Of a stretch of DNA of 64,000 bases, positions 35,407 through 45,400 are shown one piece after another; position 1 is the first letter of the stretch; the number at the start of each line of letters is the position of its first letter. The notes below the pieces were generated by a model. The model searched no databases, was not told where the DNA came from, and saw only the letters and a program-made list of their open reading frames with translations. Made by a program: the position numbers and the translations under genes. The stretch lies in NCBI RefSeq assembly GCF_000009625.1, contig NC_002678.2, positions 1,550,001-1,614,000 of the forward strand, written 5' to 3'. The stretch is from Mesorhizobium japonicum MAFF 303099 (GTDB lineage Bacteria > Pseudomonadota > Alphaproteobacteria > Rhizobiales > Rhizobiaceae).

Positions 35407-36417
35407 CTACCACTCCAACCCGAATACCAGCTTGCCGAAATGCAGGCCGCCGGCAGCCATGTGGGTGTAGGCTTCGGCCGCGTCATCAGGTGAAAACACC
35501 TTGTCGACGACCGGCTTGATCCCGGCGGCGCCGATGGCGCGGGCGGCGTCGCGAAGGTCGGACACCGATCCGGTGTTGTTGCCGATCACTTTCAAGGCCT
35601 TGATGATGATCGGCAGCAGGTTGATCGTGGCCTCGGCGCCGGTGACGAAACCGATGGTGAACAGCGTGCCGCCGGGCGCCGTGGCGTTGATGGCGCGGGC
35701 GAAGGTCGCGGTGCCGCCGGTCTCGACGACGAGGTCGGCGCCAAGGCCGCCGGTCAGTTCCAGCACCTTGCCGTCCCAGTCCGGCGTCGCACGGTAGTTG
35801 ATGAGGTGATCGGCGCCCAGCGCCTTCGCCCGCTCCAGCTTCTCGTCCGACGACGAGGTGATGATGACGGTGGCGCCAGCCGCCTTGGCAAGCTGCAGGG
35901 TGAAGATCGAGACGCCGCCGGTGCCGAGCAGCACGACGACCGAACCCGGCCCGACATTGGCGGTGCGCAGCGCGTTCCATGCCGTGGTGCCGGCGATCGG
36001 CAACGTCGACGCCGCCTCGAAGGAGAGATGCGCCGGGACCGGCACAAGCGAATTGGCCGGCAGCGCGACATATTCGGCCAGCGACCCCGGCAACGAGATG
36101 CCGCGCATCTGCGTCATTTCGTAGGGCCGCGGCCTTCCGCCGATCCAGCGCGGCTTGGCATGGGCGACGACGCGATCGCCCATGCTGAAACTCGTAACGC
36201 CCTCGCCCAGCGCGACGATCTCACCGGCGCCGTCGGCGACCGGGATGAGTGGAAAGCTCGGCCCGGGATAATTGCCGCTCGCCACCGCGACGTCGACGAA
36301 ATTGAGGCTGGCCGCACGCTGGCGGATCAGCACCTCGCCGCGCTGCGGTTCGGGGGTGGCGACGGTGGCGGCGCGGAAGGCGTCGAGCCTGGGTTGGCTC
36401 AGTTCGATGGCTTTCAT
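35407..36417 (-). CDS. NAD(P)-dependent MDR alcohol dehydrogenase / quinone-oxidoreductase-like
   Basis: This 336-residue MDR protein has AASLNFVDVAVASGNYPG and FPLIPVADGAGEIVALGEGV in the GroES-like domain. The nucleotide-binding domain has VVVLLGTGGVSIFTLQLAKAAGA and VIITSSSDEKLERAKALGA. The zinc-binding cysteines of classical ADHs are absent, so it is a zinc-independent form. It is a clear relative of the frameshifted gene at 22144-23146. The ATG at 36417 starts MKAIELSQPRL. It is divergent from a LysR gene 87 bases away, which probably regulates it. Confidence 0.9.
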   Translation of the reverse strand: MKAIELSQPRLDAFRAATVATPEPQRGEVLIRQRAASLNFVDVAVASGNYPGPSFPLIPVADGAGEIVALGEGVTSFSMGDRVVAHAKPRWIGGRPRPYEMTQMRGISLPGSLAEYVALPANSLVPVPAHLSFEAASTLPIAGTTAWNALRTANVGPGSVVVLLGTGGVSIFTLQLAKAAGATVIITSSSDEKLERAKALGADHLINYRATPDWDGKVLELTGGLGADLVVETGGTATFARAINATAPGGTLFTIGFVTGAEATINLLPIIIKALKVIGNNTGSVSDLRDAARAIGAAGIKPVVDKVFSPDDAAEAYTHMAAGGLHFGKLVFGLEW

Positions 36418-36504
36418 GATTTCACTCCGGTGGGACGATTGATGGTTGAGTGAACCTATCTGCTGCGCTATTTCTGGATAATCATTCCATTTTGCATTTG
36501 AGTA

Positions 36505-37443
36505 ATGCCAGATATGCAGCAATCTCACGAACCGGCGGCCCTTGCCGAAATGGCGGCCTTCGCGGCCATCGCCGAGGCGCGCTCCTTCACTAGGGCAGCA
36601 GTGCGTGTCGGGCGCGACGCGACCATCCTGTCGCGGCGCCTGCAATCGCTGGAGGAGCGGCTGGGGGTCAGGCTGCTGCACCGCACGACACGCAGCGTAT
36701 CGCTGACCGAAGCGGGTGCCGAATTCCTGGTACGCGTGCGCGCCATCCTCGCCTCCGTCGACGAAGCCGAGGCCGCCGCGTCGGCGCATGCCGACGGCAG
36801 CCCGCGCGGCCTGCTCAGGCTGGCGCTGCCTGGCACGTTCGGGCGCATGTGGATCGGACCGCTGCTGCCGCAATTCCTTGCCGAATTTCCCGATATCCGC
36901 ATCGAGGCCGAATTCTCCAACCGCTTCGCCGATCTGGTCGCCGAGAATTTCGACGTTGCCGTGCGGCTCGGCGCGCTTGAGGATTCGCGCCTTGTGGCGC
37001 GCAAGGTGGCGACGCGGCGCCGGCTGCTTTGCGCCGCCCCCGCCTATCTCGCCCGAAGAGGCAGGCCGGATACGCCGCAGGCGCTGCTCGAACATTCCTG
37101 CCTGGGCTTCAGCGGCTTCCAGACCTTTCCGGCCTGGGAGATGACCGACCGCGAGGGCCGGCGGGCGCGCGTCGAGGTTTCCGGGCCGTTGGTCAGCGAC
37201 GACGCCGAGGTGCTGGTCGAGGCCGCCGTGCAGGGGCTCGGCCTGATGATGAGCACCGACTGGCTGATCGGCCGCGAACTCGCCGACGGGCGGCTAGTGC
37301 CTGTCCTGGAGGAATGGACGCTGGCCGACGAAGGCGCCGTCTATGTCGTCTTGCCCTCGGCCAAGGGACAAGCCGCCAAGACCCGCGCCTTCGCCGACTG
37401 GATCAGCAAGCGCTTCGCGCCGGAGCCGCCCTGGCGGCAATGA
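36505..37443 (+). CDS. LysR family transcriptional regulator
   Basis: The 312-residue regulator has the LysR HTH (ALAEMAAFAAIAEARSFTRA, then LSRRLQSLEERLGVRLLHRT) and a periplasmic-binding-like effector domain (RGLLRLALPGTFGRMWIGPL, FDVAVRLGALEDSRL). This is the CrgA/AaeR-like branch common in proteobacteria. It is transcribed divergently from the MDR dehydrogenase with a short shared promoter region, the classical arrangement for a LysR regulator and its target. Confidence 0.92.
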   Translation: MPDMQQSHEPAALAEMAAFAAIAEARSFTRAAVRVGRDATILSRRLQSLEERLGVRLLHRTTRSVSLTEAGAEFLVRVRAILASVDEAEAAASAHADGSPRGLLRLALPGTFGRMWIGPLLPQFLAEFPDIRIEAEFSNRFADLVAENFDVAVRLGALEDSRLVARKVATRRRLLCAAPAYLARRGRPDTPQALLEHSCLGFSGFQTFPAWEMTDREGRRARVEVSGPLVSDDAEVLVEAAVQGLGLMMSTDWLIGRELADGRLVPVLEEWTLADEGAVYVVLPSAKGQAAKTRAFADWISKRFAPEPPWRQ

Positions 37444-37477
37444 AGTGCCGTCATCCGGTTTTCGCCAAACTCCCCAC

Positions 37478-38602
37478 CTATCCTGGAAAATCCCAGTTCG
37501 ACCGGTTCAGGACATCGCTGGGTGGAAGAATCTCTTCGGGCTTGAGCTCTCGGCGCTGAACCTCATCGGCGACAAATTCCTCACGGGGTCCCCACGCTCC
37601 ACCACTGCCGATTTTTAGCGGGATTTTATCCGGCGTCAGACATTGCGAAAGGTTTATGTCAAACGTACCCGGAGCCATGTCGAACCAGTCGCACGCCTCG
37701 CCGAGAACACTGTCCGTGCGGCCCATGCTCTCCGGGATGACATTGCGGCCGAGGTGAATAGCCGGCGAATCTGCCGACTGACATTTCTCGCATATGGAGA
37801 GCCGCTCAAACGCGCCGCCCTTGGCGGCCCTGAAGGATAGTGCCTGCCCCGTTTGGTCGTTGCGGATATCTAGGATTCGCCGTCCATCGGGATACGATAT
37901 TTCATCGTAGGTCCACGGATCGTGCCGCCGCAATGCCCTGACCGCACCTTGCCATTGCATGTGCATGGCAAAATCCGGTGGGCGCTTGACAGCGGTTGCA
38001 GCTTGGGGTGGCGGATGGTCGAAGTGCAGCCATTGGGCAACGTCCAGCAAATTGGCAGGCAGCTCGACCTCCTCGGCGGACACCGGGCGCCGTTCGAGTC
38101 TGACAATCGCCGTCGATTGAAACAGCGAGCCGTTCACAAACACCCTCGTGGCGATCTGGATACCATCAGCCGTCAGGCAACTCAGCCATTGAAGTCCAGG
38201 GGCCGGCTTGTCTGGATCGCGCCGCACAACGTCCCGCACGTCGCATCGCTCGCCGGCATGCGTCTCGGTCTGGCCGGTTTCCGTTACTGCGCGAATTCGT
38301 TCGTAGGATGTCGACGTCTCACGGTTTACCGAAACAGAGGAATAGTTTGGATCCCGAAGGAATGAGACCGTTATTTGCTTTGCCGGATTTCCGTAGATGA
38401 CCGCCCCCAGTTCGTCCACACGGACCCAGCCGTCATGATGTGTGACGATCCTCGTATGGGATCCGGCCGAATTTCCCGATGGTTGCACCGTCATCGTCGC
38501 GACATAGTCGGGGACATTGGCCGACGGCGCATACGGTATGTCGCCTGCCCACGCCGGAGAACCTGCCAGAACAAGGCCCGCCATGATCGGTAGTCTCATC
38601 AT
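37478..38602 (-). CDS. Secreted or periplasmic hypothetical protein
   Basis: The 374-residue product has a short Sec signal peptide (RLPIMAGLVLAGSPAWA, cleavage at AWA-G). The mature part is rich in beta-type segments (VPDYVATMTVQPSG, GWVRVDELGAVIYGNP) and has several cysteines (ERCDVRDV, LSCLTADG, ICEKCQ, GEACDWFDM, SQCLTPD) that could form disulphides. The C-terminal part is Glu/Pro-rich. No domain was recognised. It is a single gene, tail-to-tail with the LysR gene. Confidence 0.75.
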   Translation of the reverse strand: MMRLPIMAGLVLAGSPAWAGDIPYAPSANVPDYVATMTVQPSGNSAGSHTRIVTHHDGWVRVDELGAVIYGNPAKQITVSFLRDPNYSSVSVNRETSTSYERIRAVTETGQTETHAGERCDVRDVVRRDPDKPAPGLQWLSCLTADGIQIATRVFVNGSLFQSTAIVRLERRPVSAEEVELPANLLDVAQWLHFDHPPPQAATAVKRPPDFAMHMQWQGAVRALRRHDPWTYDEISYPDGRRILDIRNDQTGQALSFRAAKGGAFERLSICEKCQSADSPAIHLGRNVIPESMGRTDSVLGEACDWFDMAPGTFDINLSQCLTPDKIPLKIGSGGAWGPREEFVADEVQRRELKPEEILPPSDVLNRSNWDFPG

Positions 38603-38697
38603 GGCTTCTCCCCCCGCGTGCCACGCAGCTCCGACCGTACGATTCCCTGCAAGAGCGGCGATTTTGCGACGGCTGTGCGACTGGGCTCCGCTGGTTT

Positions 38698-39462
38698 TTA
38701 CTTCGCCTCACCCTGCCCCTTCATGAACTGGCTGAGCAGATCCACCGGCAGCGGGAACACCACCGTCGACGAGCGCTCGCCGGCAATGTCGTGCAGGGCC
38801 TCGAAATAGCGCAGTTGCATGGCCTGCGGTTCGGCCGCCAGCATCCGGCCCGCCTCGACCAGTTTCGCCGCCGCCTGCTGCTCGCCATCGGCATTGATCA
38901 CCTTGGCGCGCCGCAGCCGCTCGGCCTCGGCCTGCTTGGCGATGGCGCGGATCATGCTCTCGTTCAGGTCGACATGCTTGATCTCGACATTCGACACCTT
39001 GATGCCCCAGGCGTCGGTGCGCTGGTCGAGGATTTCCTGGATGTCGCTGTTGAGCTTGTCGCGTTCGGCCAGCATCTCGTCGAGCTCGTGCTTGCCGAGC
39101 ACCGAGCGCAGCGTGGTTTGCGCCAGCTGGTTGGTGGCGGCCATGTAGTCCTCGACCTGGATGATCGCGCGCTCGGCGTCGACGATTCGGAAATAGAGCA
39201 CCGCGTTCACCTTCACCGAGACGTTGTCGCGCGAAATCACGTCCTGCGGCGGCACATCCTGCACCACCACCCGCAGGTCGACCTTCACCATCTGCTGCAC
39301 GAAGGGGACGAGGATGATGAGGCCGGGACCCTTCACCCCGGTGAAGCGGCCGAGCGTGAAGACCACGCCGCGCTGATATTCCCGGAGGATACGGACGGCC
39401 GCGGACAAGAACATGATCACGACCAGCGCAACGACCAGATAGGCCACATAACCAACCATCAT
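38698..39462 (-). CDS. Slipin family SPFH/band-7 membrane protein
   Basis: The 254-residue protein starts with one transmembrane segment ([20 protein letters not shown]) followed by an SPFH domain ([48 protein letters not shown]) and a helical coiled-coil tail ([15 protein letters not shown]). Slipins form oligomeric scaffolds in the inner membrane and are partners of NfeD-type proteases. Its start overlaps the stop of the NfeD gene by four bases, the usual nfeD-slipin operon. Confidence 0.93.
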   Translation of the reverse strand: MMVGYVAYLVVALVVIMFLSAAVRILREYQRGVVFTLGRFTGVKGPGLIILVPFVQQMVKVDLRVVVQDVPPQDVISRDNVSVKVNAVLYFRIVDAERAIIQVEDYMAATNQLAQTTLRSVLGKHELDEMLAERDKLNSDIQEILDQRTDAWGIKVSNVEIKHVDLNESMIRAIAKQAEAERLRRAKVINADGEQQAAAKLVEAGRMLAAEPQAMQLRYFEALHDIAGERSSTVVFPLPVDLLSQFMKGQGEAK

Positions 39463-40886
39463 TGCCTTGCTCCATTCCTTCCCGGATCGCGCCGCCGCAC
39501 GGTGAGCACGAGGTCGCTGATGTCAGTCACCTCGACGCTGTCGCCGGCCACGATCGGTTCGGCTGCCTTTGCCCGCCAGCGCTCGCCCAGGGCCAGCACA
39601 TGACCCTCGCCGCCTTGCCAGTCGAGGATCTCGACCGGCAGGCCGCGCATCGCGTCGCCACCGACGCGCGGCGGGTTCTTGCGTGCCGCCCAGACATAGG
39701 TGCCGGTCAGCAGCGCCAGCCCAAGCGTCAGCGCGGCGGCGGGACCGATGACGGCCCATGACATGGCAAAGCCCGGCCCCTCTACCCGCAGCAGCATGGC
39801 GGCGCCGAACAGAAAGGCGGCCACGCCGCTTACGCCGAGCACGACGGTGGGATTGAGGGCCTCGATGACGAGGAAGGCGATGCCGAGCAGCATCAGCGCA
39901 AGGCCGGTATAGTTGATCGGCAGGAGGTCGAGCGCGTAGAGGCCGAGCACGAGGCAGATGGTGCCGATGACGCCGGGCGCGACCGCGCCGGGACTGGTGA
40001 ACTCGAAGACGATGCCATAGACGCCGACCAGCATCAGGATGACCGCGATGTTCGGATCGGTGATGACGGCAAGCAGCCGGATGAACCAGCCGGGCTCCAG
40101 CGTCTCGACCGGCAGCCCCTTGGTCGCCAGCACCACTTTTTTGCCGGCCACGTCGACGGTGCGCCCGTCGGCCAGTTGCAACAGCTCGGTGGTGTCGTGG
40201 GCGACGAAGTCGATGACATGCTCCTGCAGCGCCGCATTGGCCGACAGGCTTGCCGCCTCGCGCACCGCCTTCTCGCCCCAGTCACCATTGCGCCCGCGCA
40301 GTTCGGCGAGCGAGCGGATCAGGGCGACCGCGTCATTGGTCACCTTGGCCATCATCGCGTCGCCCGCCGGCCGACCGTCCTCACCCTTCTGGTCGCCCTG
40401 GTTCTTCTGGTCGCCCTGAGTCTTCTGCTCGCCCTGAGTCTTCTGATCACCCTTGTCGCCGCCCGGGAGCGACGGCAGCCCGCCGATCTCGACCGGCGTC
40501 GCGGCGCCGAGATTGGTGCCGGGCGCCATCGCCGCGACATGGGTAGCGTAGAGGATATAGGTGCCGGCGCTCGCCGCATGGCCGCCGGCCGGCGCGACAT
40601 AGCCGATGACGGGCACTGGCGAAGCCAGGATGTCGGCGATCATCTCGCGCATCGAGGTGACCAGCCCGCCGGGCGTATCGAGTTGCAGGATGAGGACCGT
40701 GGCGTCCCGCTTGGCGGCGACATCGAGCGCTTCCTCGAGTTGCCTGGTGCTCGCCGGCCCGATTGCGCCGTCAATGGCGACGCTCAGCGCAACCTTCTCG
40801 CTCCCAGCCGAAGAGAGGGGAGAAAATGCAGCCACGGCGACAAAAGCCGCGGCAAGAAGGGCCACCCGCGCGAAGGACACGCTCAA
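39459..40886 (-). CDS. NfeD family ClpP-like membrane serine protease
   Basis: This 475-residue long-form NfeD has a signal sequence and a ClpP/SppA-like protease domain: [33 protein letters not shown], and catalytic Ser106 in [12 protein letters not shown]. About four transmembrane helices follow (from about residue 240), then a C-terminal OB-like NfeD domain ([16 protein letters not shown]). A low-complexity insert at residues 145-170 consists of [18 protein letters not shown] repeats within a Gly/Lys/Gln/Asp stretch. It is co-transcribed with slipin. The family cleaves slipin/stomatin tails in archaea (known); the target here is inferred. Confidence 0.92.
   Translation of the reverse strand: MSVSFARVALLAAAFVAVAAFSPLSSAGSEKVALSVAIDGAIGPASTRQLEEALDVAAKRDATVLILQLDTPGGLVTSMREMIADILASPVPVIGYVAPAGGHAASAGTYILYATHVAAMAPGTNLGAATPVEIGGLPSLPGGDKGDQKTQGEQKTQGDQKNQGDQKGEDGRPAGDAMMAKVTNDAVALIRSLAELRGRNGDWGEKAVREAASLSANAALQEHVIDFVAHDTTELLQLADGRTVDVAGKKVVLATKGLPVETLEPGWFIRLLAVITDPNIAVILMLVGVYGIVFEFTSPGAVAPGVIGTICLVLGLYALDLLPINYTGLALMLLGIAFLVIEALNPTVVLGVSGVAAFLFGAAMLLRVEGPGFAMSWAVIGPAAALTLGLALLTGTYVWAARKNPPRVGGDAMRGLPVEILDWQGGEGHVLALGERWRAKAAEPIVAGDSVEVTDISDLVLTVRRRDPGRNGARQ
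40389..40442 (-). repeat. Three in-frame 18-base repeats in the NfeD gene
   Basis: Three tandem 18-base units encode [12 protein letters not shown] and KNQGDQ (residues 149-166). The repeat lies in the linker after the active-site serine, where length change would be tolerated. Slippage between strains is expected. Confidence 0.8.
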
Positions 40887-41085
40887 CGCTCCATGGACTC
40901 AATATGGGTGGTGTCCCAGCGAAGTCCAATGGGGAGTTGATGCCGTCGGCTGGCACTGGAATTGTCATGGAACGCGCCGCTGCACTTTCCCGATCGCTGT
41001 GGCCGATCAGCCGCAGCCGATCGACGCGCCAGGAAGCCGCTGATTCCTCGGCAAGGCGGAGAGTCGCGACCTCAGCAGGCCCGCA

Positions 41086-42270
41086 CTATGATCCGGGTGC
41101 CGCGAGGGGCATACCAATGTCCGAAACGAGCTTGACGAGGTCGGCCTGACGCTTCGTGCCGGTTTTGGCGAAGATACGGTTGAGGTGAGTCTTCAACGTG
41201 TTCTCTCCGATGCCGAGCGACAGCGCGCTCTCGGACGCACTCAATCCGCTGCCGATCCGCAGCAGGATACGGGCCTCCGCGGGAGTGAGGTCGAACAGCG
41301 TTGTGAGAATGGCCTCCGGCGGCGGCGACGAGGACGTCGTGGTCGATACGAAGACAGCGGCACAGGCTGGCCGGAAAGATGCGCGCGCCGTTCCTTCGGT
41401 CAACGGCAACACATAGGCGACGGCGGGCGGCTGACCCCGGGCTGAAATGGGCAGCCCTATGCCGCGAGAGCCAAGCAAGTCATCCGCGCTCGCGGCACTT
41501 GCGATGGCTTCCAGCAGGGCGCGGGCTATCACCGGGTTCTGCGCCTGGAGCTGGCCCTTCCTGGAAAGAATGGGGCCTTGCTCAGAAAACATCCGATCGG
41601 CAGCCCCGTTCGCATGGACGATTGCTCCGTCAGCGCCGGTGAGAACGATAGGCACGGCGAAATAGTCGAGCGTCTGGCGATAGTGGTTGGCGGTAATGCG
41701 GACCTGATCAAGCAGATCGCCAATCAGGGAAGCACGGCGCAGATGCGGCGAGAGCGAAGCCAGGAAACGCTGCTCTTCGGCGGTTATCACCCCCCTGCTG
41801 GTTCGCGTGGTGCAGCCCAGGAGCCCGATTCGGTCCTTTGTATGAACGAATTTGGTGACGCAGGCCTCGCGCAATCCCTGCGGTTTGGCCCAGTTCTGAA
41901 AAAATGGCGTCTGTTGCAGCTCGGCCTCACTCATGAGTGAAAGCGTCGCAACGGGCGTGTCGATGTCGCCATCGACCGCGGCCCTCAATCCAGGAATTGC
42001 ATCAAAGTCATAGTCTTCTTGAAGCACCCGCATCTTCTCGGCGTCCCAGGGAGAATGAGCCGCGAAACGGCCGCGATTATCGCCGGTGCTGGCAAGCGCA
42101 ATTGTGGTATAGGCCGCGTCGACAGCTTCAGTGATGCGGGTCATTACTCCGGTCCAGCCTTCCGGATTCACCACGCAATCGTATATGCCGCCTATGATCG
42201 AATAAAGGACTTCGCCACCCAACCCTTCCACCACCACCCTCGCCTCGACAAATCCCATATAGCTGCTCAA
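41086..42270 (-). CDS. LuxR-type regulator with PAS-like domain
   Basis: This 394-residue protein has an N-terminal sensor region and a PAS-like segment (LDYFAVPIVLTGADGAIVHAN, GAADRMFSEQGPIL). The C-terminal LuxR HTH has LTPAEARILLRIGSGLSASE and GENTLKTHLNRIFAKTGTKR. There is no receiver domain or autoinducer-binding signature. An ATG at 42258 is an alternative start. It is divergent from the large autotransporter gene and may control it (inference from position). Confidence 0.87.
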   Translation of the reverse strand: MSSYMGFVEARVVVEGLGGEVLYSIIGGIYDCVVNPEGWTGVMTRITEAVDAAYTTIALASTGDNRGRFAAHSPWDAEKMRVLQEDYDFDAIPGLRAAVDGDIDTPVATLSLMSEAELQQTPFFQNWAKPQGLREACVTKFVHTKDRIGLLGCTTRTSRGVITAEEQRFLASLSPHLRRASLIGDLLDQVRITANHYRQTLDYFAVPIVLTGADGAIVHANGAADRMFSEQGPILSRKGQLQAQNPVIARALLEAIASAASADDLLGSRGIGLPISARGQPPAVAYVLPLTEGTARASFRPACAAVFVSTTTSSSPPPEAILTTLFDLTPAEARILLRIGSGLSASESALSLGIGENTLKTHLNRIFAKTGTKRQADLVKLVSDIGMPLAAPGS

Positions 42271-42445
42271 GATTTAGCGGCATCATACTTTTGGGTGACG
42301 CCACGGGTGATTGAGCTCGATTAAGGGGTTAAGTCGAGAAGTTGAACGCCCGGCGACTAATGTCGCTGGTAATTCCGGGAATGGGAAGGATCGGGTTCGA
42401 CATTTTTTGAAGTCGCCGAATTGGCTGCTTAGGGGGGCGGCTCCA

Positions 42446-45400
42446 ATGAAGTGTGTCCAAAATCTCGCCGGGACTCCGTTTCCCGGACAGACTTCCATGA
42501 ATTCGGCGCTTCGGCACAAGCTGTGCTCGCAAGCGAGTTGGCTTGCACTGCGATCCGCCATCGGCATCGCCACGGCTGCGGGCGTTAGTCTGCTGGCGCC
42601 CGCCCAGGCCTGGGCGGATTGTGTCGTCGGCGGGACCACTGTCCAATGCGACACGACCTCCACCACCGACACGACCTTTCCCGCCAACGCGCCCAATGAC
42701 CGCAACTATCAGGGCTTGTTGCCCGTGCCGATCGGCGTCACCATCGATGTGGGAACGACGGTGAGCGGGTATGGCTTTGCGGTTACCAACACCGGCACCG
42801 GCGGCGTCACCATCACCAACAATGGCGCGATCAGCGTCGATGCCGGCAACACGCCGACCGCGGGCGGCACAGCGGCCCTGTCGGTCTCGGCGGCCGGCGG
42901 CGCGATCACCTACACAGGCGGCAGCATCACCAACAACGGCGCCGGCAACGCGTTCGATGTGTCGCAGACGGGTGGTGCCGGTTCGGTGAACATCAACGTC
43001 ACCGGCAATGTCTCAGCGGCAACCGGCGAAGGCATCGTCGTGCGCGACGTGACCACCAGCACTGGCATCAGCGTCACCACCGGCGCGGTGACGGCGCTGA
43101 CGGCGGGCAAGGACGCGATCGACGTCCAGAGCCAGTCGTTGACAGGCAATATCACAGAGGTCGCCAACGGCAATCTCCAGGCGGGCAACGCCGGCATGGT
43201 GGCCGCGATCCTCAACGCTGCGGGGATCGGCAACATCGACGTGACCGCCAACGGGTCGCTCGACGCCCGCTTCGGCATCGACGCCGAGAACTTCGGCTCG
43301 GGCTCGACCAAGGTCACCACCGTCGGTCCGGTCACCGTGACCACCGGCAACGGCATCTTCGCGCTGTCGACCGGCGGCGACGTCACGGTCAACGCCGGCG
43401 ATGTCACCTCCACCGGCAACACCGCCATCATCGCCCAGCAGACCAAGGTGGCCGGCTCGGGCATCATCGACGTGACCGCCGGCAAGGTCTCCGGCACGAC
43501 CGGCATCGATGCGCATAACTTCGGCACCGGCGCAACCAGCGTCACCGCCAACGGCACGGTGACCGGCAGCTTCGCCGAAGGCATCAAGGTGGTCGGCAAC
43601 GCGGCGGTCACCGTATCGGTCGCCGACACGGTGACCGGCGCGACGCGCGGCCTCAGCCTGGTTGGCGGCACCGGCGGTTCGGGCGACATCTCGGTGACCG
43701 GCACCGGCGGGTTCGCCGGCGGCAGCGGCGATGCGGCAAACATCCTCAACAACGGCTCGGGCACGGTCACCATCGACATCTCGGGCGCCAGCAGCTCGAC
43801 CGGCGGTGAAGGCATCGTGGTGCGCGACGTGACCACCAGCACCGGCATCAGCGTCACCACCGGCGCGGTGACCGCGCTAACGGCGGGCAAGGACGCGATC
43901 GACGTCCAGAGCCAGTCGTTGACAGGCAATATCACAGAGGTCGCCAACGGCAATCTCCAGGCGGGCAACGCCGGCATGGTGGCCGCGATCCTCAACGCTG
44001 CGGGGATCGGCAACATCGACGTGACCGCCAACGGGTCGCTCGACGCCCGCTTCGGCATCGACGCCGAGAACTTCGGCTCGGGCTCGACCAAGGTCACCAC
44101 CGTCGGTCCGGTCACCGTGACCACCGGCAACGGCATCTTCGCGCTGTCGACCGGCGGCGACGTCACGGTCAACGCCGGCGATGTCACCTCCACCGGCAAC
44201 ACCGCCATCATCGCACGACAGACGGGAGCTGGCGCGGGCGCGATCGCCATCACCACCAGCGGCACGGTCGAAGGCGCCATCGCCGCGATCGACGCACAAT
44301 CAAATGCCGGCCACGCGATCGGCATCACTCTTTCCGGCGCGACGCACAACAGCTCTCAGACGGCCGCGGCGCTGGCCATCAACACTGCCGGCGGCGCCAC
44401 CACGCTCATCAATAACGGCGCGCTGCTTGGCCGGGTGACGCTTGGCGACTTCGTCGACAAGGTGACCAACAACGCCACCTGGACGACCGGCGGCACCAGC
44501 CAGTTCGGCGCAGGCTTCGACAGCTTGATCAACGCGGCCTCGGCAACGCTCGTCACCGCCAGCAATGGCGCATCGCTCGAGACCACGACCTTCAGCGGCC
44601 TCGAATCCCTGTCGAATTCCGGACTTTTGACCATGCAGGACGGCGGCGCCGGCGACCGCACCCTGGTTTCGGGCAATGTGACGCTGACCGCTGGTTCCAC
44701 CTACGCCATCGACATCGGCGGAGCTCAGTCGGATCTGCTCCATGCCTCCGGCACCGCCGACATCACCGGCTCTACGCTGGCGGTCAACATACAGGGCGGC
44801 CTGCAGTTCGGTTCCCACTACACGGTGCTGACTGCCGATCTCGGACTGGCCGGCCACTTCGCCAGCGTGACGGGGATCACCAACACCGCGTTCCTGTCGG
44901 TGACCGATACCTATGACGCCAACAACGCCTATCTCGACGTGTTGAAGACGAAAAACTTCGCCGATGCCGGGCTGACGCCGAACCAGATCGCCACCGGCCA
45001 AGGGCTCGACAGCATTCCGGCATCCGGATCACTGTTCAATGCCGTCGCCGGTCTGGCCACCGACGCCGAGGCGCAAGCCGCCTTCGACCAGCTTTCCGGC
45101 GAAATCCACGCCTCGGCCAAAGGCATGCTGCTTGAGGACTCCAGCTTCATCCGCGACGCCGCCAGCAACCGCATCGCTTCAGCTTTTGGCGACAGCAGCA
45201 CGGCAGCACTCCCGGTGATGGCCTATGGCGAGGGCGGTCCCGAAATGGTCGCCGCAGACACAGATCGCTTTGCCGTCTGGGGCCAGGCTTTCGGCTCATG
45301 GGGCAACGTGGATTCCGACGGCAACGCCGCCGCCTTCGACCGCTCGACCGGCGGCCTGCTGGCTGGCGCCGACACGCTGCTCGGCGACTGGCGCGTCGGC

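Noticed and set aside
32973..35486. A very long open frame (over 800 codons) antisense to the aldehyde oxidoreductase large subunit
   Set aside because: It is His/Arg/Gly-rich with no domain pattern and mirrors the G/C third-position bias of the true gene on the other strand.
42910..44349. A long Pro/Val-rich open frame antisense to the autotransporter passenger
   Set aside because: Its repeats are only the reverse complement of the passenger repeats; there is no start signal and no independent codon pattern.
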